DNA of 26,642 bases, from contig CACLMO010000011.1 of the NCBI GenBank assembly GCA_902608065.1, forward strand, positions 1 to 26,642. Direction: 5' to 3'. The translations under genes were made by a program, and so were the position numbers. How positions within the stretch are numbered: the stretch's first letter is position 1; every line of letters begins with the position of its first letter. The notes beneath the pieces were generated by a model that was given only the letters and a program-made list of their open reading frames with translations, did no database searches and was not told where the DNA came from. This DNA comes from an uncultured Pelagibacteraceae bacterium. GTDB taxonomy: Bacteria > Pseudomonadota > Alphaproteobacteria > Pelagibacterales > Pelagibacteraceae. Positions 8,537 through 16,111 of the stretch are shown one piece after another.

Positions 8537-9309
8537 GCTTATTTAATTCATGCATATATTCAGGTTTTGTAACTCATAGAAGATTTAAGCCTAAAAGACA
8601 CTTTTTTACTTACAAAACCTTTTCGTTGTTAATTGACTTATATGAAATAGAAAATTTAAGTAAAAAAATAAAATTTTTTTCTTACAACAAATTTAATATT
8701 TTAAGTTTTTATAACATAGATCACGGCTCAAGAGATGGAAGTTCTTTAGTAGACTGGGTAAAGAATACTTTAGCCAAAGCTAAAATAGATATTGGGTCAG
8801 GAACTATTAAATTACTTTGCTATCCAAGATTTTTTGGATATGTATTTAATCCTTTGAGTATTTTTTATTGCTATGATGAAAATTTACATTTAAAGGCAAT
8901 TCTTTACGAAGTAAAAAATACATTCAATGAACAACATACTTATGTGTTTTCAGCATCATCATCCTCTAATTTAATTTTACATAGATGTGATAAAAAATTT
9001 TATGTCTCACCATTTATGCAGATGAAAACATTTTACAACTTTAGATTGTTAAATCCTGGAAAAATTTTAAAGGTTTTTATTAAACAAAGAGATGCTGAGG
9101 GTACTTTACTCACAGCATGTCAGGTAGGAAAAAAGATAGAAATAACTAGTAAAAACTTATTTTTTCAATTTCTTACACACCCCTTTATGTCGCTCAAGGT
9201 TATTTTAGCGATACATTTTGAAGCATTTAGATTATGGATGAAAGGAGTTAAACACGTCAAAAGAAAAATAAAAATAAAAAACAATTTATCTATAGAAAAT
9301 AATGAATAA
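8533..9309 (+). CDS. DUF1365 family protein
   Basis: 258 residues, normal for DUF1365 (COG3496). The N-terminal motif YSGFVTHRRFKPKRHFFTY, the central CYPRFFGYVFNPLSIFYCY with the following LYEVKNTFNEQHTYVF, and the KKFYVSPFM motif are all characteristic of the family. Its biochemical role is not established; it is nearly always found between a COG2907 flavoprotein and a Cfa-like methyltransferase. The many aromatic residues and a hydrophobic stretch near residue 215-235 suggest work at the membrane on lipids, which is inference. It starts within the stop of the flavoprotein gene (ATGA) and ends in an 8-base overlap with the methyltransferase gene. Confidence 0.9.
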   Translation: MSLFNSCIYSGFVTHRRFKPKRHFFTYKTFSLLIDLYEIENLSKKIKFFSYNKFNILSFYNIDHGSRDGSSLVDWVKNTLAKAKIDIGSGTIKLLCYPRFFGYVFNPLSIFYCYDENLHLKAILYEVKNTFNEQHTYVFSASSSSNLILHRCDKKFYVSPFMQMKTFYNFRLLNPGKILKVFIKQRDAEGTLLTACQVGKKIEITSKNLFFQFLTHPFMSLKVILAIHFEAFRLWMKGVKHVKRKIKIKNNLSIENNE

Positions 9310-10489
9310 AATTTTAAATTACGTTGCGGATCAATTCGTTTTTTTGAATCTTAAAAAGATTTCCAGCGGATATTTAAATTTAGTTGATTCTAATGGGAAA
9401 GAACATTTTTTTGGTGATAATAGAAGTTTCTTAAAAGCAAAAATAAAAATTAACAACCCCAACTTCTGCTTTAACATATTAAGAAAAGGCAGCAGCGGAC
9501 TAGCCGAGAGTTATATGAATGGCGAGTTCGAAACAAATGATCTAACATCATTAATAGAACTTAGTGCAAAAAATATAAATATTACTTACAGATTTTCTGG
9601 TTTTTTCCAATTTTCTTTACTTCAGAGCTTTTTAAAAAGAAATATACATAGCAATACAAAAGATAGGAGTAAAAAAAATATATCTTTACATTATGATCTA
9701 GGCAATGAGTTTTTTTCTACTTGGCTTGACAAAACCCTCACATACTCATGTGGAATATTTAATTCTTCAAATGAAACTTTAGAAAAAGCACAAATTAATA
9801 AATACAATAAATTAATCAATATGGTTAAACCGAAAAATGGAGATAAAATTTTAGAGATCGGGTGTGGATGGGGCGGTTTTGCTGAACATGTAGCAAAAAA
9901 TTACAATATTAAATTAGACTGTATAACAATTTCAAGGAAACAATTTTTATTTACCAAAGAAAGAATTAGAAAAGCCGATTTAAATCATAAAGTTAATGTT
10001 CAAATGCTAGATTACAGAGATGTCAAAAACAAATATGACATTATAGTATCTATCGAAATGATCGAAGCAGTTGGCGAAAAATACTTGGATAAATATTTTA
10101 ATACTATCAAAGAAAATTTAGCTCCCGGAGGAAGAGGAGCTATCCAAGCAATAATTATCAAAGATGAGTTATATGAAAGGTATAGAAATAAAGAAGACTT
10201 TATACAAAAATATATTTTTCCAGGTGGCTTTTTGCCCTCTTTTAAATCTTTAAACAAATTATCAAAAAAATCTGGTTTAAAAATTGATGGATATCATTTA
10301 TACGGTTCTCACTATTCTAGTACCCTACAAAAATGGAGAGAAAGTTTTTTAAATTCTTGGGATAGGATTTCTAGACAAGGTTTTAACCCAAGCTTCAAAA
10401 AAATGTGGGATTTTTACTTTTCTTATTGCGATGCTGGATTTAAGTCAAAAAATATAGACTTAATACAGTTTTCTTTATGTAATAAATAA
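9302..10489 (+). CDS. Cyclopropane-fatty-acyl-phospholipid synthase-family SAM methyltransferase
   Basis: 395 residues. The catalytic domain begins at the SLHYDLGNEFFSTWLD block, continues with TYSCGIF (Cys150, equivalent to the Cfa bicarbonate-site Cys) and has the SAM-binding motif ILEIGCGWGGFAEHVA. Glu255 in SIEMIEAVGE matches the essential Glu of E. coli Cfa. By my manual alignment the essential His of E. coli Cfa (His266) is Gln282 here (AIQAI). That change is usual in Cfa paralogues that are not proven cyclopropane synthases, including, as I recall, those that methylate a fatty-acid double bond. Substrate is presumably the unsaturated acyl chain of membrane phospholipid. The ATGAATAA overlap couples it to DUF1365. 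I leave out a cfa or ufaM symbol because the product (cyclopropane or methyl-branched) cannot be decided from sequence. Confidence 0.88.
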   Translation: MNKILNYVADQFVFLNLKKISSGYLNLVDSNGKEHFFGDNRSFLKAKIKINNPNFCFNILRKGSSGLAESYMNGEFETNDLTSLIELSAKNINITYRFSGFFQFSLLQSFLKRNIHSNTKDRSKKNISLHYDLGNEFFSTWLDKTLTYSCGIFNSSNETLEKAQINKYNKLINMVKPKNGDKILEIGCGWGGFAEHVAKNYNIKLDCITISRKQFLFTKERIRKADLNHKVNVQMLDYRDVKNKYDIIVSIEMIEAVGEKYLDKYFNTIKENLAPGGRGAIQAIIIKDELYERYRNKEDFIQKYIFPGGFLPSFKSLNKLSKKSGLKIDGYHLYGSHYSSTLQKWRESFLNSWDRISRQGFNPSFKKMWDFYFSYCDAGFKSKNIDLIQFSLCNK

Positions 10490-10495
10490 TTAAAT

Positions 10496-11023
10496 ATGAA
10501 AATTATATTTACTTTATTAGTTGCATTTTTATTAACTAATTGTTCAGGTAACGATATGAAACCAATAGATTTTAAAGATCAGAAACCAAGACTAATTATT
10601 GAAGATTATTTATCAGGTGACGTTAAGGCTTGGGGAATTTTACAAAATAGATCCGGTAAGATAACAAGACAATTTTCAGCTGATTTAAATGGAAAATGGG
10701 ATGGAAAGAAATTAATTTTAGATGAGAAATTTTACTGGTCAGATGGTGAAGTTCAAAAAAGACAGTGGAAGATTGATAAAATTGATGAACACAATTACGA
10801 AGGAATAGCAGGCGATGTAGTAGGTAAGGCCAAAGGTTATTCTTATGGACCAGCTTTTAAATTTGAATATGTTTTGTTAGTTCCTGTAAAAGGCAAAGAA
10901 ATAAAAATTACTTTTGATGACTGGATATTTAAGCAAGACGAAAAAGTTGCAATTAATAGAGCCACAATGACTAAATTTGGAATAAAAGTAGCAGAATTAA
11001 CTGTATTTTTTCAAAAAAATTAA
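10496..11023 (+). CDS. DUF3833 lipoprotein
   Basis: 175 residues with a lipoprotein signal: a short hydrophobic segment followed by the lipobox LTNC, with Cys16 as the acylation site. The mature part is rich in beta-strand-like alternation, with DYLSGDVKAWGILQNRSGK near residue 40 and DDWIFKQDE near residue 140, matching the DUF3833 family (typically about 170-180 residues). Function is unknown; family members are recurring partners of the COG2907-DUF1365-Cfa cluster, so a role in placing or sensing the modified lipid in the envelope is a reasonable guess. It starts 6 bases after the methyltransferase stop. Its stop codon is interleaved with that of the convergent gene (shared TTAA). Confidence 0.85.
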   Translation: MKIIFTLLVAFLLTNCSGNDMKPIDFKDQKPRLIIEDYLSGDVKAWGILQNRSGKITRQFSADLNGKWDGKKLILDEKFYWSDGEVQKRQWKIDKIDEHNYEGIAGDVVGKAKGYSYGPAFKFEYVLLVPVKGKEIKITFDDWIFKQDEKVAINRATMTKFGIKVAELTVFFQKN

Positions 11024-11775
11024 TACTTAATTGCTTTCATTCCTTTTCTTATCAACAAAAAATATAACCAATTAGGCATAATTTTTAGTAATTTCATTAT
11101 CATTGTAAAAGCTTTTGGAAAGTGAATTTCAAATGTATTTTTTTTTGTTAAACCAATAAACATTTTTTCTGCGGCAAATTCGGGTGATTTAATCAAAGGC
11201 ATAGGAAATTTATTTTTATCAGTTAGTGGAGTTTTAATAAATCCTGGGCTGATCAAAGAGACTCTTACATTTTTTCTTTTAAAATCAAAATAGAGACTTT
11301 CAGCTAAACTCGTAAGAGCTGATTTTGATGCACAGTAACCAGAAGCGGCTGGCAAACCTCTATAACCCGCAACCGATGAAACTATAGAAATATGTCCACT
11401 TTTTTTTTCTCTAAAATAAGAGTTAACTGCCATTATGCAGTTTAAGGTTCCAAAAAAATTTGTTTCCATAATTTCTCTGATTTTTTCTGAACTTAGTTTT
11501 TTTTCTGCATCTGGATCATGGATGCCTGTACAAAAAACTGAAATATCTATCGTTTCAAATTTTTTTATTATATTTTGGAAAATATTTTTAGCTTCAGCTT
11601 CGTTCCTTACGTCTAGAGGAAAAGGATGAATATTTTGGTTTTGATTGTTTAAATCCCTAAGTAAATTTTCTCTTCTAGCAGATGCGGCAACTTGCCAACC
11701 TTCTTGAGCAAATTTTATTGCTAAGGCCTTTCCAATTCCACTACTTGCCCCAGTAATCCATATTTTTTTAGTCAT
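11020..11775 (-). CDS. Short-chain dehydrogenase/reductase (classical SDR, COG0300-like)
   Basis: 251 residues with a complete classical SDR core: TGASSGIG cofactor loop at residues 8-15, Asp55 in LDVRNEA, the Asn of METNFFG, Ser133-134 in IVSSVAG, and the catalytic YCASK (Tyr147, Lys151). The basic residues ASARR after the second strand favour NADP(H). The C-terminal LISPGFIKTPLTDKN loop is standard, and a hydrophobic, basic tail (WLYFLLIRKGMK) could attach it to the membrane. SDRs of this type are frequent members of the DUF1365/Cfa cluster, usually on the same strand; here it is convergent with it and ends on the same TTAA bases. Substrate is unknown; a keto or hydroxy fatty acyl group is plausible. 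Confidence 0.9.
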   Translation of the reverse strand: MTKKIWITGASSGIGKALAIKFAQEGWQVAASARRENLLRDLNNQNQNIHPFPLDVRNEAEAKNIFQNIIKKFETIDISVFCTGIHDPDAEKKLSSEKIREIMETNFFGTLNCIMAVNSYFREKKSGHISIVSSVAGYRGLPAASGYCASKSALTSLAESLYFDFKRKNVRVSLISPGFIKTPLTDKNKFPMPLIKSPEFAAEKMFIGLTKKNTFEIHFPKAFTMIMKLLKIMPNWLYFLLIRKGMKAIKY

Positions 11776-11901
11776 GTTTCTAATTTAAACTCTTTTAACA
11801 GAAATGTAACAGCAAAAGTGCGACAAGATGTGTGTAGATATAGAAAGCACCTAAATTATATATAATTTTTTATAATTAACTAATTTTTAAAAACATTAAG
11901 A
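11776..11901. promoter_or_regulatory. Divergent promoter region between two SDR genes
   Basis: This 126-base gap separates two outward-reading genes. On the plus strand two TATAAT boxes stand at 11861-11866 and 11871-11876, 25-35 bases before the downstream ATG, so they are good -10 candidates, but I see no TTGACA-like element at the right distance. The left half (about 11800-11850) is less AT-rich than the right and could hold a regulator site; no clear dyad stands out. I found no small gene or RNA. Confidence 0.4.
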
Positions 11902-12618
11902 ATGAAGAAAAAATACCTTATTTTTGGCGCAACCGGATCTATAGGATCGAGTTTAGCAAATCAATTATATGAAGAAAAGCAAGATTGTCATTTAATTGGA
12001 AGAAATGAAGAAGAAATTAAAAAATTAGCAGATAAGTTTAATTATAATTTTTCAGTTTGTGATGTATTAAAAATTGATTTTGCAAAAAAATTATCGGAGG
12101 AATTAGCTGAAGTGGAAGTTTTGGGCATTGCTTACTGCGTAGGTTCAATTGATATTAAACCCTTTAAATTTACAAAACCTAGTGATTTCATATCCAGTTA
12201 TGTTTTAAATTTAGTAGGAGCTACGGAAATTATTAGAAATTTTGAAAGTAATCTAAGAAAAAACAATGCATCTGTTGTTTTGTTCTCTACAGTTGCTGCA
12301 AAAAAAGGTTTTGTTAATCATAGCATTATTTCTTCAGCAAAATCTGGGGTAGAAGGTTTAACAGTTTCTTTAGCAGCCGAATTTGCTCCAGACATAAGAG
12401 TTAATTGCATAGCTCCGAGCTTAACAAAATCTAAAATGGCGAAAGATGTAATTAAAAATTCTAGAATAGAAGAATCTATTGCAAAATTACATCCATTGAA
12501 AAGAATAGGAGAAGGGATTGATACCGCCAAATTAGCTCATTTTCTTCTATCTAAAAATAGCTCCTGGATAACTGGTCAGATAATAGGTGTTGATGGAGGT
12601 AGAGGAGCAATAGCTTAA
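11902..12618 (+). CDS. SDR-family protein lacking the catalytic tyrosine
   Basis: 238 residues with the SDR fold signs: a GATGSIG cofactor loop (residues 9-15), a second-strand turn LIGRNEEE, the catalytic-type Ser129 in LFSTVAA, Lys147, and the C-terminal signature ITGQIIGVDGGRG. The classical YxxxK is altered: the residue four before Lys147 is Ile143, and at the enoyl-reductase position (seven before) there is His140. A normal keto-reductase mechanism therefore looks unlikely; it may be an atypical reductase, or a non-catalytic NAD(P)-binding protein. The reading frame is intact, so it is not a pseudogene. It is the first gene of a plus-strand run (DUF5872-like, TspO, FAD oxidoreductase), 6 bases ahead of the next. 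Confidence 0.85.
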   Translation: MKKKYLIFGATGSIGSSLANQLYEEKQDCHLIGRNEEEIKKLADKFNYNFSVCDVLKIDFAKKLSEELAEVEVLGIAYCVGSIDIKPFKFTKPSDFISSYVLNLVGATEIIRNFESNLRKNNASVVLFSTVAAKKGFVNHSIISSAKSGVEGLTVSLAAEFAPDIRVNCIAPSLTKSKMAKDVIKNSRIEESIAKLHPLKRIGEGIDTAKLAHFLLSKNSSWITGQIIGVDGGRGAIA

Positions 12619-12624
12619 ATATTT

Positions 12625-13041
12625 ATGTACTCAAAAAAACAAATTAGTCTAAAAGCCTGGATAATGCAAAAATGGAGAACCAAATCAGGAAAAAAATCAT
12701 CAATAACAGGAGAACGTTATTTGCCAGAAAAAGCTATTCAAGCTCTTTCGTCTTTTGAATACAGACTTACAACAAAAGCTAAACGTCAAGCTGTTAAAAT
12801 AGGTAAACAATTTTCTAAACAACCAAAATATATTGCTGATAAAGTGAGAAAATTTAGAAATGAGTGGAAAATAGATAATAAAATTAAACATGGTAGTTAC
12901 ACAAAACCAAATTTAAGAAGAAAATTATTTTTAGATATCAAGGCTGCTAACAGTCATGGAACTAAAGCGGGAAGATGGTCTGCTAGAAAAGCTCAACTGT
13001 TAGCAAAAAAATATAAAGCTTTAGGAGGTGGATATTACTGA
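12625..13041 (+). CDS. Small basic protein, DUF5872-like
   Basis: 138 residues, very rich in Lys and Arg. The sequence shows LKAWIMQKWRTKSGKKS, GERYLPEKAIQALSS, then TTKAKRQAVKIGKQFSKQP and a C-terminal GRWSARKAQLLAKKYKALG ending GGGYY. These blocks resemble what I recall of DUF5872, found in marine bacteria and their phages; that identification is from memory. Function is unknown; the charge suggests nucleic-acid binding or a structural role. The terminal GGG codons also supply a strong AGGAGGTG ribosome-binding site for tspO, and the stop codon overlaps the tspO ATG by one base. A second copy of the family may come from phage exchange, but base composition here is like that of the neighbours. 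Confidence 0.75.
   Translation: MYSKKQISLKAWIMQKWRTKSGKKSSITGERYLPEKAIQALSSFEYRLTTKAKRQAVKIGKQFSKQPKYIADKVRKFRNEWKIDNKIKHGSYTKPNLRRKLFLDIKAANSHGTKAGRWSARKAQLLAKKYKALGGGYY
13023..13030 (+). promoter_or_regulatory. Near-perfect Shine-Dalgarno for tspO
   Basis: AGGAGGTG is fully complementary to the anti-Shine-Dalgarno end of 16S rRNA and lies 10 bases before the tspO ATG, inside the last codons of the preceding gene. Most genes in this window have weak or no such site, so it stands out and implies strong, coupled translation. Confidence 0.7.
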
Positions 13042-13511
13042 TGTCATTAACTAAAAAAATTATTTCTCTATTAATATTTACTCTTCTTGCTTTTGGAGCT
13101 TCTGCCTGGGGGAGTTATGTAACTAATCTATACAAAGAACCTTGGTACTCTATGATTGCAAAACCTTCATTTAATCCTCCCGAATGGGTTTTTGCTCCAG
13201 CGTGGATAATTTTATATATAGCAATGTCTGTTGCTATTTGGTTAATTTGGATAAATCCAAAAAGAGTTGAAAAAATTATCTACATATATTTCATTCACTT
13301 ACTTATTAACGGAAGCTGGAGTATATTTTTTTTCGGACTTCACCTAATACTTGTATCCTTAATAATAATTGGGATTATTATTTTTTTCGTAGTTTGGTTA
13401 ATAAAATTGTATTATCCAATTAACAAGCTTAGTGCTTTTTTAATGATTCCGTATCTTGCATGGTTAAGTTATGCATTTGTTTTAAATTTCTATATTTTTA
13501 TACTTAATTAA
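13041..13511 (+). CDS. tspO: TspO/MBR (peripheral benzodiazepine receptor) family membrane protein
   Basis: 156 residues with five predicted membrane helices, the family plan and length. The signature lies between helices 1 and 2: a KEPWYSMIAKPSFNPP stretch followed by WVFAPAWIILYIAMS, with Trp-rich helices and the LLINGSWSIFFF segment in helix 3. TspO binds porphyrins and, in Rhodobacter, acts in an oxygen- and light-linked signalling pathway in the outer membrane; the exact biochemical role is disputed. It starts on the last base of the preceding stop (TGATG) with a strong ribosome-binding site. In other alphaproteobacteria TspO also co-occurs with photooxidative-stress and Cfa-cluster genes, which fits its position here. 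Confidence 0.93.
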   Translation: MSLTKKIISLLIFTLLAFGASAWGSYVTNLYKEPWYSMIAKPSFNPPEWVFAPAWIILYIAMSVAIWLIWINPKRVEKIIYIYFIHLLINGSWSIFFFGLHLILVSLIIIGIIIFFVVWLIKLYYPINKLSAFLMIPYLAWLSYAFVLNFYIFILN

Positions 13512-13542
13512 GTTGTGATATATTTCCTTCAAAAGGGGATTT

Positions 13543-14646
13543 ATGGATGATGTAGTTGTTGTCGGTGGTGGAATTATTGGAGCTGCAACGGCCTATTTTT
13601 TATCAAAAGAAGGTAGGAAAGTAAGGGTTATAGAAAGAGATCCCGCATATAAAAAAGCATCTTTCCCTTTATCTCTGGGTGGTTTTAGAAGACAATTTTT
13701 TCAAAAAGAAAATATTAACCTAGGCAAATTTGCTTTAGAGTTTATCTCTGACATTTCTAACACGTTAAAAACAAAAAATAATCCCAATCCTACTGCCAGC
13801 ATGGTGCCAAATGGTTATTTATTATTGTTTGGGCCTGAGCATGCCGAAGAACAGTACGAAGCATTAAAAAATCATAAGGCTTGTAATGCTGGAACAAAAA
13901 ACATTCCCGCAAGTAAATTAAAAGAAGTTTTTAGCTGGATAAATACTGAAGGTTTAGAAACAGCAACTTATACTGATAGTAAAATTGAAGGTTGGATTGA
14001 TCCTCATATGTTTCACAATGCTTTAAAAAATAAAGCTATTGAATTAGGAGCAAAATTTGAAAAAGGAGATGTTAAAAAAATTAGTGATATTAAAGCAAAA
14101 ACTATTGTATCTGCTGCAGGATGTTGGACTAAAGAGTTGCTCGAAGATATTCCTGTTGCTCCTCAAAAACATACGGTCTTTAGAGTAAAATGTCCTAAAC
14201 ATTATCCTGAAATGCCATTGACCGGAGATTTGCCTTCGGGAGTCTATTGGAGACCTGAAGGTAAAGAGTATTTGGCAGGATCTCCAAATTCTAAATTTGA
14301 TTGTCCAGATTTAGAACCTGAGTGGGATGATTTTGAAAGTCTTGTATGGCCTGCTTTAGCAAACAGAGTTCCAGAATTTGAACAATTGAAACTAACTGGT
14401 GGTTGGGCCGGGTATTATGATTGTAATGTATTAGACAATAATGCCATCGTAGGAAAACATCCTAAATATGAAAATGTATTTTTGGCAACTGGATTTACAG
14501 GTAGGGGCTTAATGCAATCACCAGGAATTGGAAGAGGTTTAACAGAGCTAATTACTACAGGCAAATATCAAACTATAGATTTATCTTGCTTTGGGCTAGA
14601 TAGAATTTTTGCCAAAGAAAAGAGAACAGAACCTTACGTTTTGTAA
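13543..14646 (+). CDS. DAO-family FAD-dependent oxidoreductase, FOXRED1-like
   Basis: 367 residues. The N-terminal FAD site is VVVGGGIIGAATAYFLS (GGGxxG at residues 8-13) with IERDP closing the ribose loop. LSLGGFRRQFFQKENI (about residue 44-60), GVYWRPEGKEYLAGSP and the C-terminal LATGFTGRGLMQSPGIGRG resemble FOXRED1-type DAO proteins more than glycine or sarcosine oxidase. In mitochondria FOXRED1 helps assemble respiratory complex I; bacterial relatives are mostly uncharacterised and could be amino-acid oxidases or dehydrogenases. A strong AAAAGGGG ribosome-binding site precedes the ATG. Its stop is separated by one base from that of the convergent selO. There is no signal peptide, so a cytoplasmic or inner-face location is expected. 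Confidence 0.82.
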   Translation: MDDVVVVGGGIIGAATAYFLSKEGRKVRVIERDPAYKKASFPLSLGGFRRQFFQKENINLGKFALEFISDISNTLKTKNNPNPTASMVPNGYLLLFGPEHAEEQYEALKNHKACNAGTKNIPASKLKEVFSWINTEGLETATYTDSKIEGWIDPHMFHNALKNKAIELGAKFEKGDVKKISDIKAKTIVSAAGCWTKELLEDIPVAPQKHTVFRVKCPKHYPEMPLTGDLPSGVYWRPEGKEYLAGSPNSKFDCPDLEPEWDDFESLVWPALANRVPEFEQLKLTGGWAGYYDCNVLDNNAIVGKHPKYENVFLATGFTGRGLMQSPGIGRGLTELITTGKYQTIDLSCFGLDRIFAKEKRTEPYVL

Positions 14647-14647
14647 G

Positions 14648-16111
14648 TTAAGTACCGCAAAAAGTTTTATATATTTTATCGCTTGGAGGCGCAGGTGATT
14701 GATACTCGCTAATTTCTTTTTTATTTTCATAAGGTTTTTCTAAAATTTTTAGCAAATTTTTTGCTTGAATTAAATCACCACTATTCGCAGACTCTAAAGC
14801 CTCTTCAACTTTATGATTTCTAGGAATAACCAATGGGTTGCTTGAATGCATTAATTTTAAAGATTCCTCAGGTGAATTAGTATTTATTTTTAAACGATCC
14901 TGCCATTGTTTTTTCCAGTCAAGAAAACTTTGATTGTTATATATTTTATCTTTTTTGAAATTTTGGTCCATTAAAATACAAAAAGTATTTGTGTAATCAG
15001 CTTTATTTTTATGCATCCAAGTTAATAAATCTATAATTAATTTTTCATCTTTAGCATCTTCTCCAAATAACCCTAATTTTTTACGCATCATTTCAAACCA
15101 GTTTTTTTGATATATTTCGGAAAAACTGTTTACAATTTCAGTTGCAATCTGAATCCCAGTATTTTTATCTTCGTTAATTAATGGCACAAGACATTCTGCA
15201 AATCTTGCTAAATTCCATTTAGTAATGCCAGGTTGATTAAAAAAAGCATAACGACCATACTGATCTATTGAACTAAATACCGTTTCAGGATCATACGTAT
15301 CCATAAAGGCACAAGGACCATAATCAATTGTTTCTCCTGATATAGTCATATTATCTGTATTCATTACTCCATGAATAAAACCAACGCGCATCCAGTCAAC
15401 AACAAGTTTTGTTTGTTTCTCGATTACAATTTTTAATAAATCAACCGCTGGTGTTTTTGAATTTTTAATATGTGGATAGTGACGATCTATTGTGTAATCA
15501 AATAAGATTTTTAAATTTTTTTTATTTTCAGCAATAACAGCATATTGGAAAGTTCCTACTCGAATATGGCTTTCAGCAACTCGAGTTAATACTGCGCCAT
15601 CCAAAAGAGTTTCACGAACAACTTTTTCGCCTGTTTTAACAACTGCCAGACTTCGAGTGGTAGGAATTCCAAGTCCATGCATTGATTCACTAACAATGTA
15701 TTCTCTTAACATTGGGCCTATGGCTGCTCTTCCATCACCATCTCTTGAGTAAGGAGTTTTTCCAGAACCTTTAAATTGAATGTCATAACGTTTATTATTT
15801 TTTGATAAGTGCTCACCTATAACAATTGCACGTCCATCACCTAGTAAAGTAAAATGTCCAAATTGATGTCCGGCATATGCTTGTGCAATTGTATCTGATC
15901 CTTCAGGCAGTAAATTTCCAGAAAAAATTGAAGCTAAATTTTTATCATTTATATTAGAGAAATCTAAACCCAAATCTTTAGATAAAACATGATTTAAAAA
16001 CACAAGTTCTGGAGCCTTTACAGGCGTCGGCGCCAACTTCGTCAACATACTACCTGGCAATTTTGAATAAGTATTATCAAATCGCCAACCTATTTTATTG
16101 TTATACGACAT
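14648..16111 (-). CDS. selO: Protein adenylyltransferase SelO (YdiU)
   Basis: 487 residues (E. coli YdiU has 478). SelO is a pseudokinase-fold enzyme that transfers AMP to Ser, Thr or Tyr of target proteins and is linked to redox stress. Visible motifs are AQAYAGHQFGHFTLLGDGRA near residue 80, QFKGSGKTPYSRDGDGRA, HGVMNTDNM with Asp253 and TIDYGPCAFMD with Asp263, the metal and catalytic Asp pair of the family. The C-terminus ends in Phe-Cys-Gly-Thr: the Cys three from the end matches the selenocysteine of animal SelO and the Cys of E. coli. It is the last gene of the formate dehydrogenase operon, 21 bases after fdsA. Confidence 0.93.
   Translation of the reverse strand: MSYNNKIGWRFDNTYSKLPGSMLTKLAPTPVKAPELVFLNHVLSKDLGLDFSNINDKNLASIFSGNLLPEGSDTIAQAYAGHQFGHFTLLGDGRAIVIGEHLSKNNKRYDIQFKGSGKTPYSRDGDGRAAIGPMLREYIVSESMHGLGIPTTRSLAVVKTGEKVVRETLLDGAVLTRVAESHIRVGTFQYAVIAENKKNLKILFDYTIDRHYPHIKNSKTPAVDLLKIVIEKQTKLVVDWMRVGFIHGVMNTDNMTISGETIDYGPCAFMDTYDPETVFSSIDQYGRYAFFNQPGITKWNLARFAECLVPLINEDKNTGIQIATEIVNSFSEIYQKNWFEMMRKKLGLFGEDAKDEKLIIDLLTWMHKNKADYTNTFCILMDQNFKKDKIYNNQSFLDWKKQWQDRLKINTNSPEESLKLMHSSNPLVIPRNHKVEEALESANSGDLIQAKNLLKILEKPYENKKEISEYQSPAPPSDKIYKTFCGT

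Noticed and set aside
13041..14646. Genomic island or phage insertion suggested by the DUF5872-like gene
   Set aside because: No integrase, attachment repeat, tRNA or change in base composition is seen; neighbours are ordinary chromosomal genes.
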